From: JBDRGD01 sp043818095
Lineage (GTDB): Bacteria > Chloroflexota > Dehalococcoidia > Dehalococcoidales > RBG-16-60-22
Assembly: GCA_043818095.1 (NCBI GenBank)
Contig: JBDRGD010000120.1
Location: forward strand, 1 to 13,090
Direction of reading: 5' to 3'
DNA: 13,090 nucleotides
The position numbers and the translations under genes are program-made. Shown one piece after another: positions 1 through 9,360 of this stretch. How positions within the stretch are numbered: position 1 is the first letter of the stretch; every line of letters begins with the position of its first letter. The notes beneath the pieces are model-generated. The model had not been told where the DNA came from, searched no databases, and saw only the letters and a program-made list of their open reading frames with translations.

Positions 1-1842
<1,842 letters not shown>

Positions 1843-1852
1843 GGAGGAACAA

Positions 1853-2329
1853 ATGAACGAGAGAATTCTGGTGCCTCTGGACGGGTCGAAGGTCGGGGAA
1901 GCCGCGCTGCCCTATATCGAAGACCTGGTGACCAAGTTCAAAAAGGAAATCAAAATCGAGGTAACCCTCCTGCAGGTCATCTCTTCTTTGACCTATTACG
2001 TGGTGGCCGGCGAAGCCGGTGTGCCCGTGCCCTATACCGAGCCGGAACTGGCGGAACTGAAGAACCGGGCGGATACTTATTTAGAGCGCATGGGAAAGAG
2101 CCTGAGGGATACCGGGGCCACCGTCAAGACCAGGGTGAGCGCGGGCGACGCCGCCGAGGAGATCATCAAGACCGCGGAGGAAATCAACGCGGACATGATT
2201 GCGATGTCCTCCCACGGGCGTTCCGGCATCAGCCGCTGGGCTTTCGGGAGCGTTACCGCCAAGGTGCTGCGCGCCGGCGTGGGCCCGATTCTTACCGTGA
2301 GAGCGCCGAAGGACACCAAGAACTTCTAA
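1853..2329 (+). CDS. Universal stress protein, UspA family
   Basis: This 158-residue single-domain Usp protein is of normal length for the family. It opens with the typical strand and loop ILVPLDGS at 5-12. It ends with the nucleotide-binding signature: S119, then SHG at 120-122, nine residues, and GS at 132-133, followed by VTAKVLR. The first glycine of the classical G-2X-G-9X-G-S/T pattern is serine here, as I recall for many bacterial Usp proteins, so ATP binding is likely but not proven. The gene lies 10 nt after valS. Its Shine-Dalgarno sequence AAGGAGG begins inside the valS stop codon and is 5 nt from the ATG, which points to co-transcription with valS. Members act in the cytosol in stress or energy-limitation responses, and the ligand and partner cannot be read from the sequence. 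The gene converges on the next, minus-strand gene with only 13 nt between stops. Confidence 0.93.
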   Translation: MNERILVPLDGSKVGEAALPYIEDLVTKFKKEIKIEVTLLQVISSLTYYVVAGEAGVPVPYTEPELAELKNRADTYLERMGKSLRDTGATVKTRVSAGDAAEEIIKTAEEINADMIAMSSHGRSGISRWAFGSVTAKVLRAGVGPILTVRAPKDTKNF

Positions 2330-2342
2330 CGGGGCGCCGGGC

Positions 2343-3065
2343 TTATATCTCCGCGGCAATCATGCCCGCGGGGCCCTTCCGCGCCCACTGGCGTTTCAGG
2401 TACTCCAGCGCCTTCCGGGTGTCGCTGGCGACCTTCGCCTTTTCGCTGCGCTGCACCCGGTACCTGAACAGCCAGTAGGTGAACTCCTTCAGTTCTGTCA
2501 GGGAGGCGGTATTCAGCCGGGAGCTGCCCGTTTCCCGGCGGAAACTCTGCCACAGGGCGGCTTTCGCCCCGCCGTAAACGCGCTGGTAAGCCTCTTCGCT
2601 GTTGCGCTCCTCGCTGACGCTGCCGGGCAGCCACCTTTCTTTCTGCACCTCTTCCTGGACCGCCAGGACGAGCGCGCCTTCCACGACGATGCCGTAGAAA
2701 TAGTTGAGGTACTGGTGGTATTTGCTGGTGCCCAGGGCTGCGCGGACTTCATCCGCAGTGAGCTGCTGCGGGGGCCTCCCGTGAAATATGAGTTCGTTCT
2801 TCTCTGCTTCCGGCAGCAAGCCGTCCACCGCCTGGCAGAGCCGCTCCGCCAGCAGCAGCCAGTCGAAGGCTTCTCCGGCAATCAGGTAGCGGTAGTCGCG
2901 CTCGTTGCAGCGCTCTTCCGCGCTGCTCCAGAGCCCCATTGCTTCCAGCAGGGCGCGGTACCAGTGTTCGCCGCTGCCGATGGCGTCAGCGAAATGGCAG
3001 ATAGCCTCGGCGTCGCCTTCGCAGGACGCCGGTGACGTCGTCAGTCTCTGGCCTTCCGGGTTCAT
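2343..3065 (-). CDS. Uncharacterised 240-aa protein, last gene of the prs-secA operon
   Basis: I do not recognise this 240-residue protein and assign no function. It has no signal peptide, membrane segment or nucleotide-binding motif that I can see. Composition suggests a soluble, mostly helical protein rich in aromatic residues. Striking segments are HFADAIGSGEHWYRALL (24-40), RDYRYLIAGEAFDWLLLAERL (57-76), KYHQYLNYFYG (115-125) and FTYWLFRYRVQ (195-205). Cysteines at 15, 23, 53 and 77 do not form a clear metal-binding pattern. The ATG overlaps the stop of the upstream HhH gene as ATGA, which implies translational coupling and fixes the start. A purine-rich GGAAAAGAG lies just before it. The frame is long, its codon use resembles its neighbours, and it sits in a tight operon, so it is surely a real gene. 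My impression that it is a Chloroflexota-restricted family is inference. Confidence 0.85.
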   Translation of the reverse strand: MNPEGQRLTTSPASCEGDAEAICHFADAIGSGEHWYRALLEAMGLWSSAEERCNERDYRYLIAGEAFDWLLLAERLCQAVDGLLPEAEKNELIFHGRPPQQLTADEVRAALGTSKYHQYLNYFYGIVVEGALVLAVQEEVQKERWLPGSVSEERNSEEAYQRVYGGAKAALWQSFRRETGSSRLNTASLTELKEFTYWLFRYRVQRSEKAKVASDTRKALEYLKRQWARKGPAGMIAAEI

Positions 3066-3352
3066 CTCTTTTCCGGCCCGACCCTTTCTTCCCCCGCTTC
3101 TTCATGCAGTCTCTCGTAGTATGCCAGCTTGCCGGTCGTCAGCAGTTCGGAGATTTTCCCGGTGATGGCTTCTCCCGCCCCCGGGATTTCCCGCAGCCTG
3201 CCCTCGGCGGCCAGCCGGCTGACCGGCACGGGCAACTCCTCGATGGAGCGTGCCACCTTCCGGTAGGCCCGTATCTTGAAGATGTTGTCCTTCCTCCGGG
3301 TCAGTATCTCCGCGATGTCATAAAAAATACGGGCGATTTCGGCATTTTCCAT
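3062..3352 (-). CDS. Stand-alone DNA polymerase X/beta N-terminal HhH (8-kDa lyase-like) domain protein
   Basis: This 96-residue protein matches the N-terminal 8-kDa domain of family X DNA polymerases. It starts with the helix NAEIARIFYDIAEIL (3-17), then the F-x-I-R-A-Y element (25-30), then the helix-hairpin-helix LREIPGAGEAITGKISELL (53-71) and TGKLAYYERL (73-82). Aligned on the PG-x-G turn, K66 falls where human Pol beta has K72, the Schiff-base nucleophile for 5'-dRP removal, and A62 falls where it has K68. Bacterial PolX proteins are about 570 residues, with a polymerase core and a PHP domain. Here the frame stops after the HhH domain, and the next gene has no polymerase motifs. It is thus a natural single domain or a decayed remnant. 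It could bind DNA ends or gapped DNA; activity is inference. It follows the 96-aa coiled-coil gene by 17 nt and overlaps the next gene by 4 nt. No strong Shine-Dalgarno is seen, so it may depend on coupled translation. Confidence 0.85.
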   Translation of the reverse strand: MENAEIARIFYDIAEILTRRKDNIFKIRAYRKVARSIEELPVPVSRLAAEGRLREIPGAGEAITGKISELLTTGKLAYYERLHEEAGEERVGPEKR

Positions 3353-3369
3353 GGCACGTCCGCCGGCGC

Positions 3370-3660
3370 TCAGAGGTCATAGTGGAGGCTCCACTTGAAA
3401 TTGCGCATCATCAGGCTCATCAGGATGGGGTGTTTCTCGCCCCATCCTGACCTCAGGACGTTATAGACGAGGCTGTTGTAGATTTCATCCCGGAAGGACT
3501 GCTTTTTCTTGGCTTCCTGTATCTGCTCCAGGGCCTGCTTGCTGGCGTTAAGGAACTCCCGGCGCTGCTTTTCCGCGGCGGTCAGTTCCTTCTTTTCGTC
3601 CAGTTCTCGCAGGATTTCCCCGACGTCCTGCATTTCCTTTTCCAGTTCTTCGTTAGTCAT
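3370..3660 (-). CDS. Uncharacterised 96-aa coiled-coil protein directly after secA
   Basis: I do not recognise this small protein. Residues 1-55 are highly charged and heptad-like (many Glu, Lys, Leu, with EILRELDEKKELTAAEKQRR at 15-34), so a helical coiled coil is likely. Residues 56-96 differ: more aromatic and hydrophobic, with RDEIYNSLVYNVLRSGWGEKHP (57-78), LMSLMMRNFKWSLHYDL at the end, and a tryptophan in each half. There is no signal peptide or clear transmembrane segment. The ATG lies 2 nt after the secA stop, with only a weak GGGAAAT before it, so translation probably relies on ribosomes leaving secA. That position makes a role linked to SecA conceivable, but it is gene-order inference only; it could equally be an unrelated passenger of the operon. 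Confidence 0.8.
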   Translation of the reverse strand: MTNEELEKEMQDVGEILRELDEKKELTAAEKQRREFLNASKQALEQIQEAKKKQSFRDEIYNSLVYNVLRSGWGEKHPILMSLMMRNFKWSLHYDL

Positions 3661-3662
3661 TT

Positions 3663-6468
<2,806 letters not shown>

Positions 6469-6476
<8 letters not shown>

Positions 6477-6699
6477 CGGACCCGCTCCGTATCAGCTCCC
6501 GCGCTTTCTCCGCCATTTCTTCCCGGACCATCACCTTTACCTCCCCCATTCCGTCGATGGTAAAGACGTGGACGGACGGGGCGGCATGGGACTGGAGCAG
6601 AGAGGGTATCTCATAGCTTTCCAGCAGGCTTTTGATGACCTGCGCTTCCATCTCGTTGTTCGCCCGGTACACGACGGTCAGCTTATCGCTAGTGTTCAA
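6469..6699 (-). CDS. DUF2007-like small protein between prs and secA
   Basis: This 76-residue protein resembles the DUF2007 (putative signal-transducing) family. It starts with a strand followed by a helix whose pattern is VYRANNEMEAQVIKSLLES (10-28), then a short loop, then GEVKVMVREEMAEKARELI (52-70). This alpha/beta fold carries no catalytic residues, and a regulatory or ligand-binding role is only the family's label. The start is a TTG at 6699-6697. It is preceded by AGGAG at the right distance, and an in-frame stop lies four codons further upstream, so no earlier start exists. The gene overlaps the 3' end of prs by 11 nt and the 5' end of secA by 8 nt, a chain that suggests translational coupling and tight dosage with secA. 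The family call rests on pattern memory; a generic small alpha/beta protein is the alternative. Confidence 0.82.
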
Positions 6700-7630
6700 A
6701 CATCGCTCCTATCGAGGACCCGGTGTGGATGCGGCGGATGGCTTCCCCCAGCAGCGGCGCCATGGAGAGCACCGTAAGCTTGTCCAGTTTCTTCTTGCCG
6801 TTGACGGGGACGGTGTTGGTCACCACGACCTCCTTAATCGGGGAGGCGGCAAGGCGCTCGATGGCCGGGCCGGAGAAGATGCCGTGGGTGCAGCAGGAGT
6901 AGACCTCTTTCGCCCCGTTCTTTATCAGGGCGTTGGTCACTCCCACCAGGGAGCCGGCGGTGTCAATCTCGTCGTCGAAGGTCAGCGCCACCATGCCCTC
7001 CACCTCGCCGATGACGTTGATGGTCTGGGTGTGGTCCTTGTTATCGACGCGCCGTTTCTCCATGATGGCCAGCGGCACGTTGAGGCGGATGGCCAGGTCC
7101 CGCGCCTGCTTGCTGATGCCGATATCCGTGGCCACGACCACCAGGTCTTTAATCTTCTTTTTTTCAAAGTAGTTCGCCAGCAGGTACATCGCGGTCAGCT
7201 CGTCCACGGGGATGTTGAAGAAGCCCTGTATCTGCCCCGCGTGCAGGTCCACGGTAAGCACGCGGTTGGCCCCCGCCACGGTCAGCAGGTCCGCGACCAG
7301 CCGCCCGGTGATGGGGACGCGGGGCTGGTCTTTCTTATCGGTGCGGGCGTAGCCGTAATAGGGGAGGACCGGGGTAATCCGGCCCGCGGAAGCGCGCTTG
7401 AAGGCATCAATCATGATGAGCAGCTCCATCAGGTTGTTATTGACCGGGGAGCAGATGGGCTGGACGACGAAGCAGTCCCGCGACCTGACGTTTTCCAGGA
7501 TGCGCACGAAGGTATTTTCGTTGCTGAACTGAAAGACCTCGCATTTACCCAGGGGCATCCCCAGGTAGTCCACGATTTCCTGAGCGAGTGAGGGGTGGGC
7601 GTTGCCGCAAAATACCTTGAGCTCATCCAT
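6689..7630 (-). CDS. prs: Ribose-phosphate pyrophosphokinase (PRPP synthase)
   Basis: The enzyme makes 5-phosphoribosyl-1-pyrophosphate from ribose 5-phosphate and ATP, the precursor for purines, pyrimidines, histidine, tryptophan and NAD. The 313-residue length is normal for class I enzymes. Visible landmarks are the N-terminal FCGNAHPSLAQEI, the PYYGYARTDKK segment (90-100), VDLHAGQIQGFF with H130 (127-138), the catalytic-loop KRR at 192-194, and the PRPP-binding FDDEIDTAG at 218-226. Most families have a VDD start to that last motif; here it is TFDD, a conservative change. The ATG at 7630 has GAAAGGGG about 10 nt upstream. It is the first gene of the operon and has its own extended -10 promoter. 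Its 3' end overlaps the DUF2007-like gene. Being in one transcript with secA would tie nucleotide supply to secretion capacity, which is gene-order inference. Confidence 0.97.
   Translation of the reverse strand: MDELKVFCGNAHPSLAQEIVDYLGMPLGKCEVFQFSNENTFVRILENVRSRDCFVVQPICSPVNNNLMELLIMIDAFKRASAGRITPVLPYYGYARTDKKDQPRVPITGRLVADLLTVAGANRVLTVDLHAGQIQGFFNIPVDELTAMYLLANYFEKKKIKDLVVVATDIGISKQARDLAIRLNVPLAIMEKRRVDNKDHTQTINVIGEVEGMVALTFDDEIDTAGSLVGVTNALIKNGAKEVYSCCTHGIFSGPAIERLAASPIKEVVVTNTVPVNGKKKLDKLTVLSMAPLLGEAIRRIHTGSSIGAMFEH
6706..6710 (-). promoter_or_regulatory. Shine-Dalgarno for the TTG-started DUF2007-like gene
   Basis: Read on the minus strand this is AGGAG, followed by six bases (CGATGT) and then the TTG at 6699-6697. 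It lies inside the last codons of prs. It decides the unusual TTG start: the frame is closed by TAG at 6711-6709, and no ATG or GTG occurs in frame between that stop and the TTG. Confidence 0.7.
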
Positions 7631-7679
7631 GAATCACGTCCCCTTTCTCAGTCGAAATGAATGGCAGACCCGCAAGCAT

Positions 7680-7688
7680 ATTATAACA
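7680..7688 (-). promoter_or_regulatory. Extended -10 promoter for the prs-secA operon
   Basis: On the minus strand the sequence is TGTTATAAT: a perfect TATAAT at 7685-7680 with the TG of an extended -10 just before it. No good TTGACA lies at 16-19 nt upstream; the best is the weak TTCCCC around 7710-7705. Extended -10 promoters tolerate this. Transcription would begin near 7673, giving a leader of about 43 nt before prs. No other promoter-like site is seen before the downstream genes, so this one probably drives all six. Confidence 0.65.
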
Positions 7689-7741
7689 CATCAATCTGGA
7701 ATAGGGGGAAGAGAGATATCTTCTCGGTTAGTTGACGGGAT

Positions 7742-7815
7742 GTCATGACGAGGAGCACGGCGACGAAGCAAGCTCTTCCCGGGACGGTAGATTGCTTCGC
7801 TCCGCTCGCAATGAC
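7742..7815. repeat. Degenerate REP/MITE-like palindromic element
   Basis: The left arm, 7742-7773, runs GTCATGACGAGGAG then CGACGAAGCAA. The right arm, 7790-7815, reads as its reverse complement GTCATTGCGAGCGGAGCG then AAGCAATC. About 16 nt separate the arms. Both arms resemble a widespread dispersed bacterial repeat (GTCATTGCGAGGAGCG, CGACGAAGCAATC) that I recall from many genomes, including Dehalococcoidales, and that often mistranslates as ATKQ or FAPLAMT peptides. The left arm differs from that consensus at about six positions, so the copy is old. It lies between the glyA stop and the prs promoter. As RNA it would fold into a long imperfect hairpin, so it may help end glyA transcription. 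It has no coding capacity. Confidence 0.75.
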
Positions 7816-7843
7816 TGGTGAAATCAAACAGGGCACGCCCCGG

Positions 7844-9088
7844 TCAGGCGTCAATTCCGGGCACCGGCAGGTCCCGGCACATCTCCCGGACTTCACTCCG
7901 GACACGCTCCCGTACGTTGGTCTTGCCGGTGTTCCGTATGACCTCCATAATCAGTCCCGCCAGCCTTTTCATGTCCGCCGTCCCGAAACCACGAGCGGTG
8001 ACCGCGGGTGTGCCCAGGCGGATGCCGCTGGCGATACGGGGCGGCTGGGGGTCCAGCGGGATGGCGTTGCGGTTGACGATGATGCCGGCGGCTTCCAGCG
8101 CTTCCTCGGCTTCCTTGCCGGTGACGCCGGTGTTCGTCAGGTCGGCGAGGATGAGGTGGTTGTCCGTGCCGCCGGAGACCAGGCGCAGCCCGTGGCCCTC
8201 CAGCTCCGTGGCCAGGGTCAGGGCGTTTTCCAGGACGGCTTTCTGGTAGTCCACGAACCCGGGTTGCAGGGCGTCCCGGAAGCAGACTGCCTTGGCGGCA
8301 ATCACGTGGACGAAAGGCCCCCCCTGCATCTCCGGGAAGACCGCGGCGTCAATGGCGCTCCCGTGCTCTTTCCGGGAGAGGATGAAGCCGCTGCGGGGTC
8401 CCCGCAGGGTCTTGTGGGTGGTGGAGGTAACCACGTCCGCGTAAGGCACCGGGGTGGGGTGCAGGCCCGCGGCCACGAGCCCGGCGATGTGCGCCATGTC
8501 CACCATCAGCCGGGCGCCCACGCTGTCCGCAATCTGCCGGAAGCGCTCGAAGTCGATAATCCGGGGATAGGCGCTGGCCCCGGCGACAATCAGTTTCGGC
8601 TTGTGTTTCTGCGCCAGCTCCGCCACCCGGACGTAGTCAATCCGCTCGGTTTCCGGGTTTACCCCGTAGAAGACGAATTTATAGGACTTTCCGGAAAAGC
8701 TGGCCTTGTCTCCGTGGGTAAGGTGCCCCCCGTGGGCGAGGCTCATGGACAGCACGGTGTCGCCGTAGTTCAGCAGGGCGTAATAGGCGGCCATGTTCGC
8801 CTGGGAACCGCTGTGCGGCTGGACGTTGGCGCGCTCGCAGTGAAAGAGCTCCCGGGCGCGGTTTATCGCCAGGTGTTCAATGACGTCCACGTTGGCGCAG
8901 CCCCCGTAATAGCGGCTCTGGGGGTAGCCCTCGGCGTATTTACAGGTGAGGAAGGAACCCTGGGCTTCCAGGACGGCTCTGCTGGCGTAGTTTTCCGAGG
9001 CGACCAGGTTAATGGTCTCCCGCTGCCGCTGCGCTTCCTGCTCGATAGCACGGCTGATTTCCGGGTCTGCCTGACTTAAGAAACTCAT
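7844..9088 (-). CDS. glyA: Serine hydroxymethyltransferase
   Basis: This PLP enzyme interconverts serine and glycine with transfer of a one-carbon unit to tetrahydrofolate, feeding purine, thymidylate and methionine synthesis in the cytosol. The 414 residues match the bacterial family length. Visible landmarks are LVASENYAS (28-36), KYAEGYPQSRYYGG (50-63), the substrate region HSGSQAN (92-98), DMAHIAGL (197-204) and the PLP lysine K226 in TSTTHKTLRGPRSG. The start ATG at 9088 has AAGGAG about 8 nt upstream and agrees with the usual N-terminus. It is transcribed alone from a promoter that diverges from pyrG. No classical intrinsic terminator follows; a palindromic repeat begins 29 nt past the stop. 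All key residues are present. Confidence 0.98.
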   Translation of the reverse strand: MSFLSQADPEISRAIEQEAQRQRETINLVASENYASRAVLEAQGSFLTCKYAEGYPQSRYYGGCANVDVIEHLAINRARELFHCERANVQPHSGSQANMAAYYALLNYGDTVLSMSLAHGGHLTHGDKASFSGKSYKFVFYGVNPETERIDYVRVAELAQKHKPKLIVAGASAYPRIIDFERFRQIADSVGARLMVDMAHIAGLVAAGLHPTPVPYADVVTSTTHKTLRGPRSGFILSRKEHGSAIDAAVFPEMQGGPFVHVIAAKAVCFRDALQPGFVDYQKAVLENALTLATELEGHGLRLVSGGTDNHLILADLTNTGVTGKEAEEALEAAGIIVNRNAIPLDPQPPRIASGIRLGTPAVTARGFGTADMKRLAGLIMEVIRNTGKTNVRERVRSEVREMCRDLPVPGIDA

Positions 9089-9127
9089 GAACGGTGCTCC
9101 TTGACCGCGCGGGGTATCTTCCGATAG

Positions 9128-9155
9128 TCTATAACTACCGCCGGAATGGTGTCAA
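9128..9155 (-). promoter_or_regulatory. Predicted glyA promoter
   Basis: On the minus strand a perfect TTGACA (9155-9150) is followed by 16 nt and TATAGA (9133-9128), which matches four of six -10 consensus bases. TAGACT at an 18-nt spacing is an alternative -10. Transcription would start near 9121, about 33 nt before the glyA ATG. The -35 box is the mirror image of the pyrG -35 box 14 nt away. Confidence 0.6.
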
Positions 9156-9169
9156 TTTCAACGGAAAAC

Positions 9170-9198
9170 TTGACAAAAGAGAGATGCGACTTTATAAT
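9170..9198 (+). promoter_or_regulatory. Perfect consensus promoter for pyrG-rho
   Basis: TTGACA at 9170-9175, a 17-nt spacer, and TATAAT at 9193-9198 match the housekeeping sigma-70 consensus at every position and at the ideal spacing. Transcription would start near 9205, giving a pyrG leader of about 155 nt. Such a strong site suits the essential genes pyrG and rho and suggests that control, if any, acts after initiation or through an operator. Confidence 0.85.
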
Positions 9199-9360
9199 AT
9201 TACCGAATTGGTGTTCCCGCCCCGGGGTTTTCTGGTATTTCACAAGATGACAATAATACCTGCCCCCTATGGTAAAGGGGGTTTCCCAACCTAAATCCTG
9301 TTACAGGCGGTTCCCGGATAATCGAAGGAATTCTGTTTTTCTAAGACCTAAAGTTCCTGT
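9199..9360 (+). promoter_or_regulatory. pyrG leader with GC hairpin, possible attenuator
   Basis: This untranslated leader has a 6-bp stem, CCCCCT at 9263-9268 with AGGGGG at 9276-9281 and a 7-nt loop, followed by TTTCCC rather than a T run. It is therefore a poor intrinsic terminator. The self-complementary CCCCGGGG at 9220-9227 could compete by pairing with either arm. The predicted transcript start lacks the GGGC run used for CTP-sensing by reiterative transcription at Bacillus subtilis pyrG. No Shine-Dalgarno lies close to the ATG; AAGGAA at 9325-9330 is 30 nt upstream and could pair with TTCCT at 9354-9358. Any regulatory role is inference. No credible gene is seen here. Confidence 0.4.

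Noticed and set aside
2351..2371. CCGCGG inverted repeat near the uspA convergent junction as a terminator
   Set aside because: It lies inside the 3' coding end of the minus-strand gene and has no T run on either strand.
6632..7591. 319-codon plus-strand frame opposite prs
   Set aside because: It is a shadow of the complete PRPP synthase gene with no domain of its own; the 335-codon frame opposite rho at 11300-12307 was rejected for the same reason.
7745..9079. 444-codon plus-strand frame covering glyA and the repeat
   Set aside because: It starts inside the palindromic repeat, giving the ATKQ and FAPLAMT peptides typical of mistranslated repeats, and then runs antisense to glyA.
9199..9215. 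Bacillus-type CTP-sensing by G-run slippage at the pyrG start
   Set aside because: The predicted start region reads ATTACCGAATTGG and lacks the GGGC initial sequence that the mechanism needs.
9263..9285. Intrinsic terminator before pyrG
   Set aside because: The 6-bp GC stem is followed by TTTCCC and not by a run of T, so I list it only as a hairpin in the leader.
9094..9294. 66-codon plus-strand frame in the glyA-pyrG spacer
   Set aside because: It spans both divergent promoters and the pyrG transcript start, so it could not be translated whole from the pyrG transcript. It has no ribosome binding site or recognisable product.
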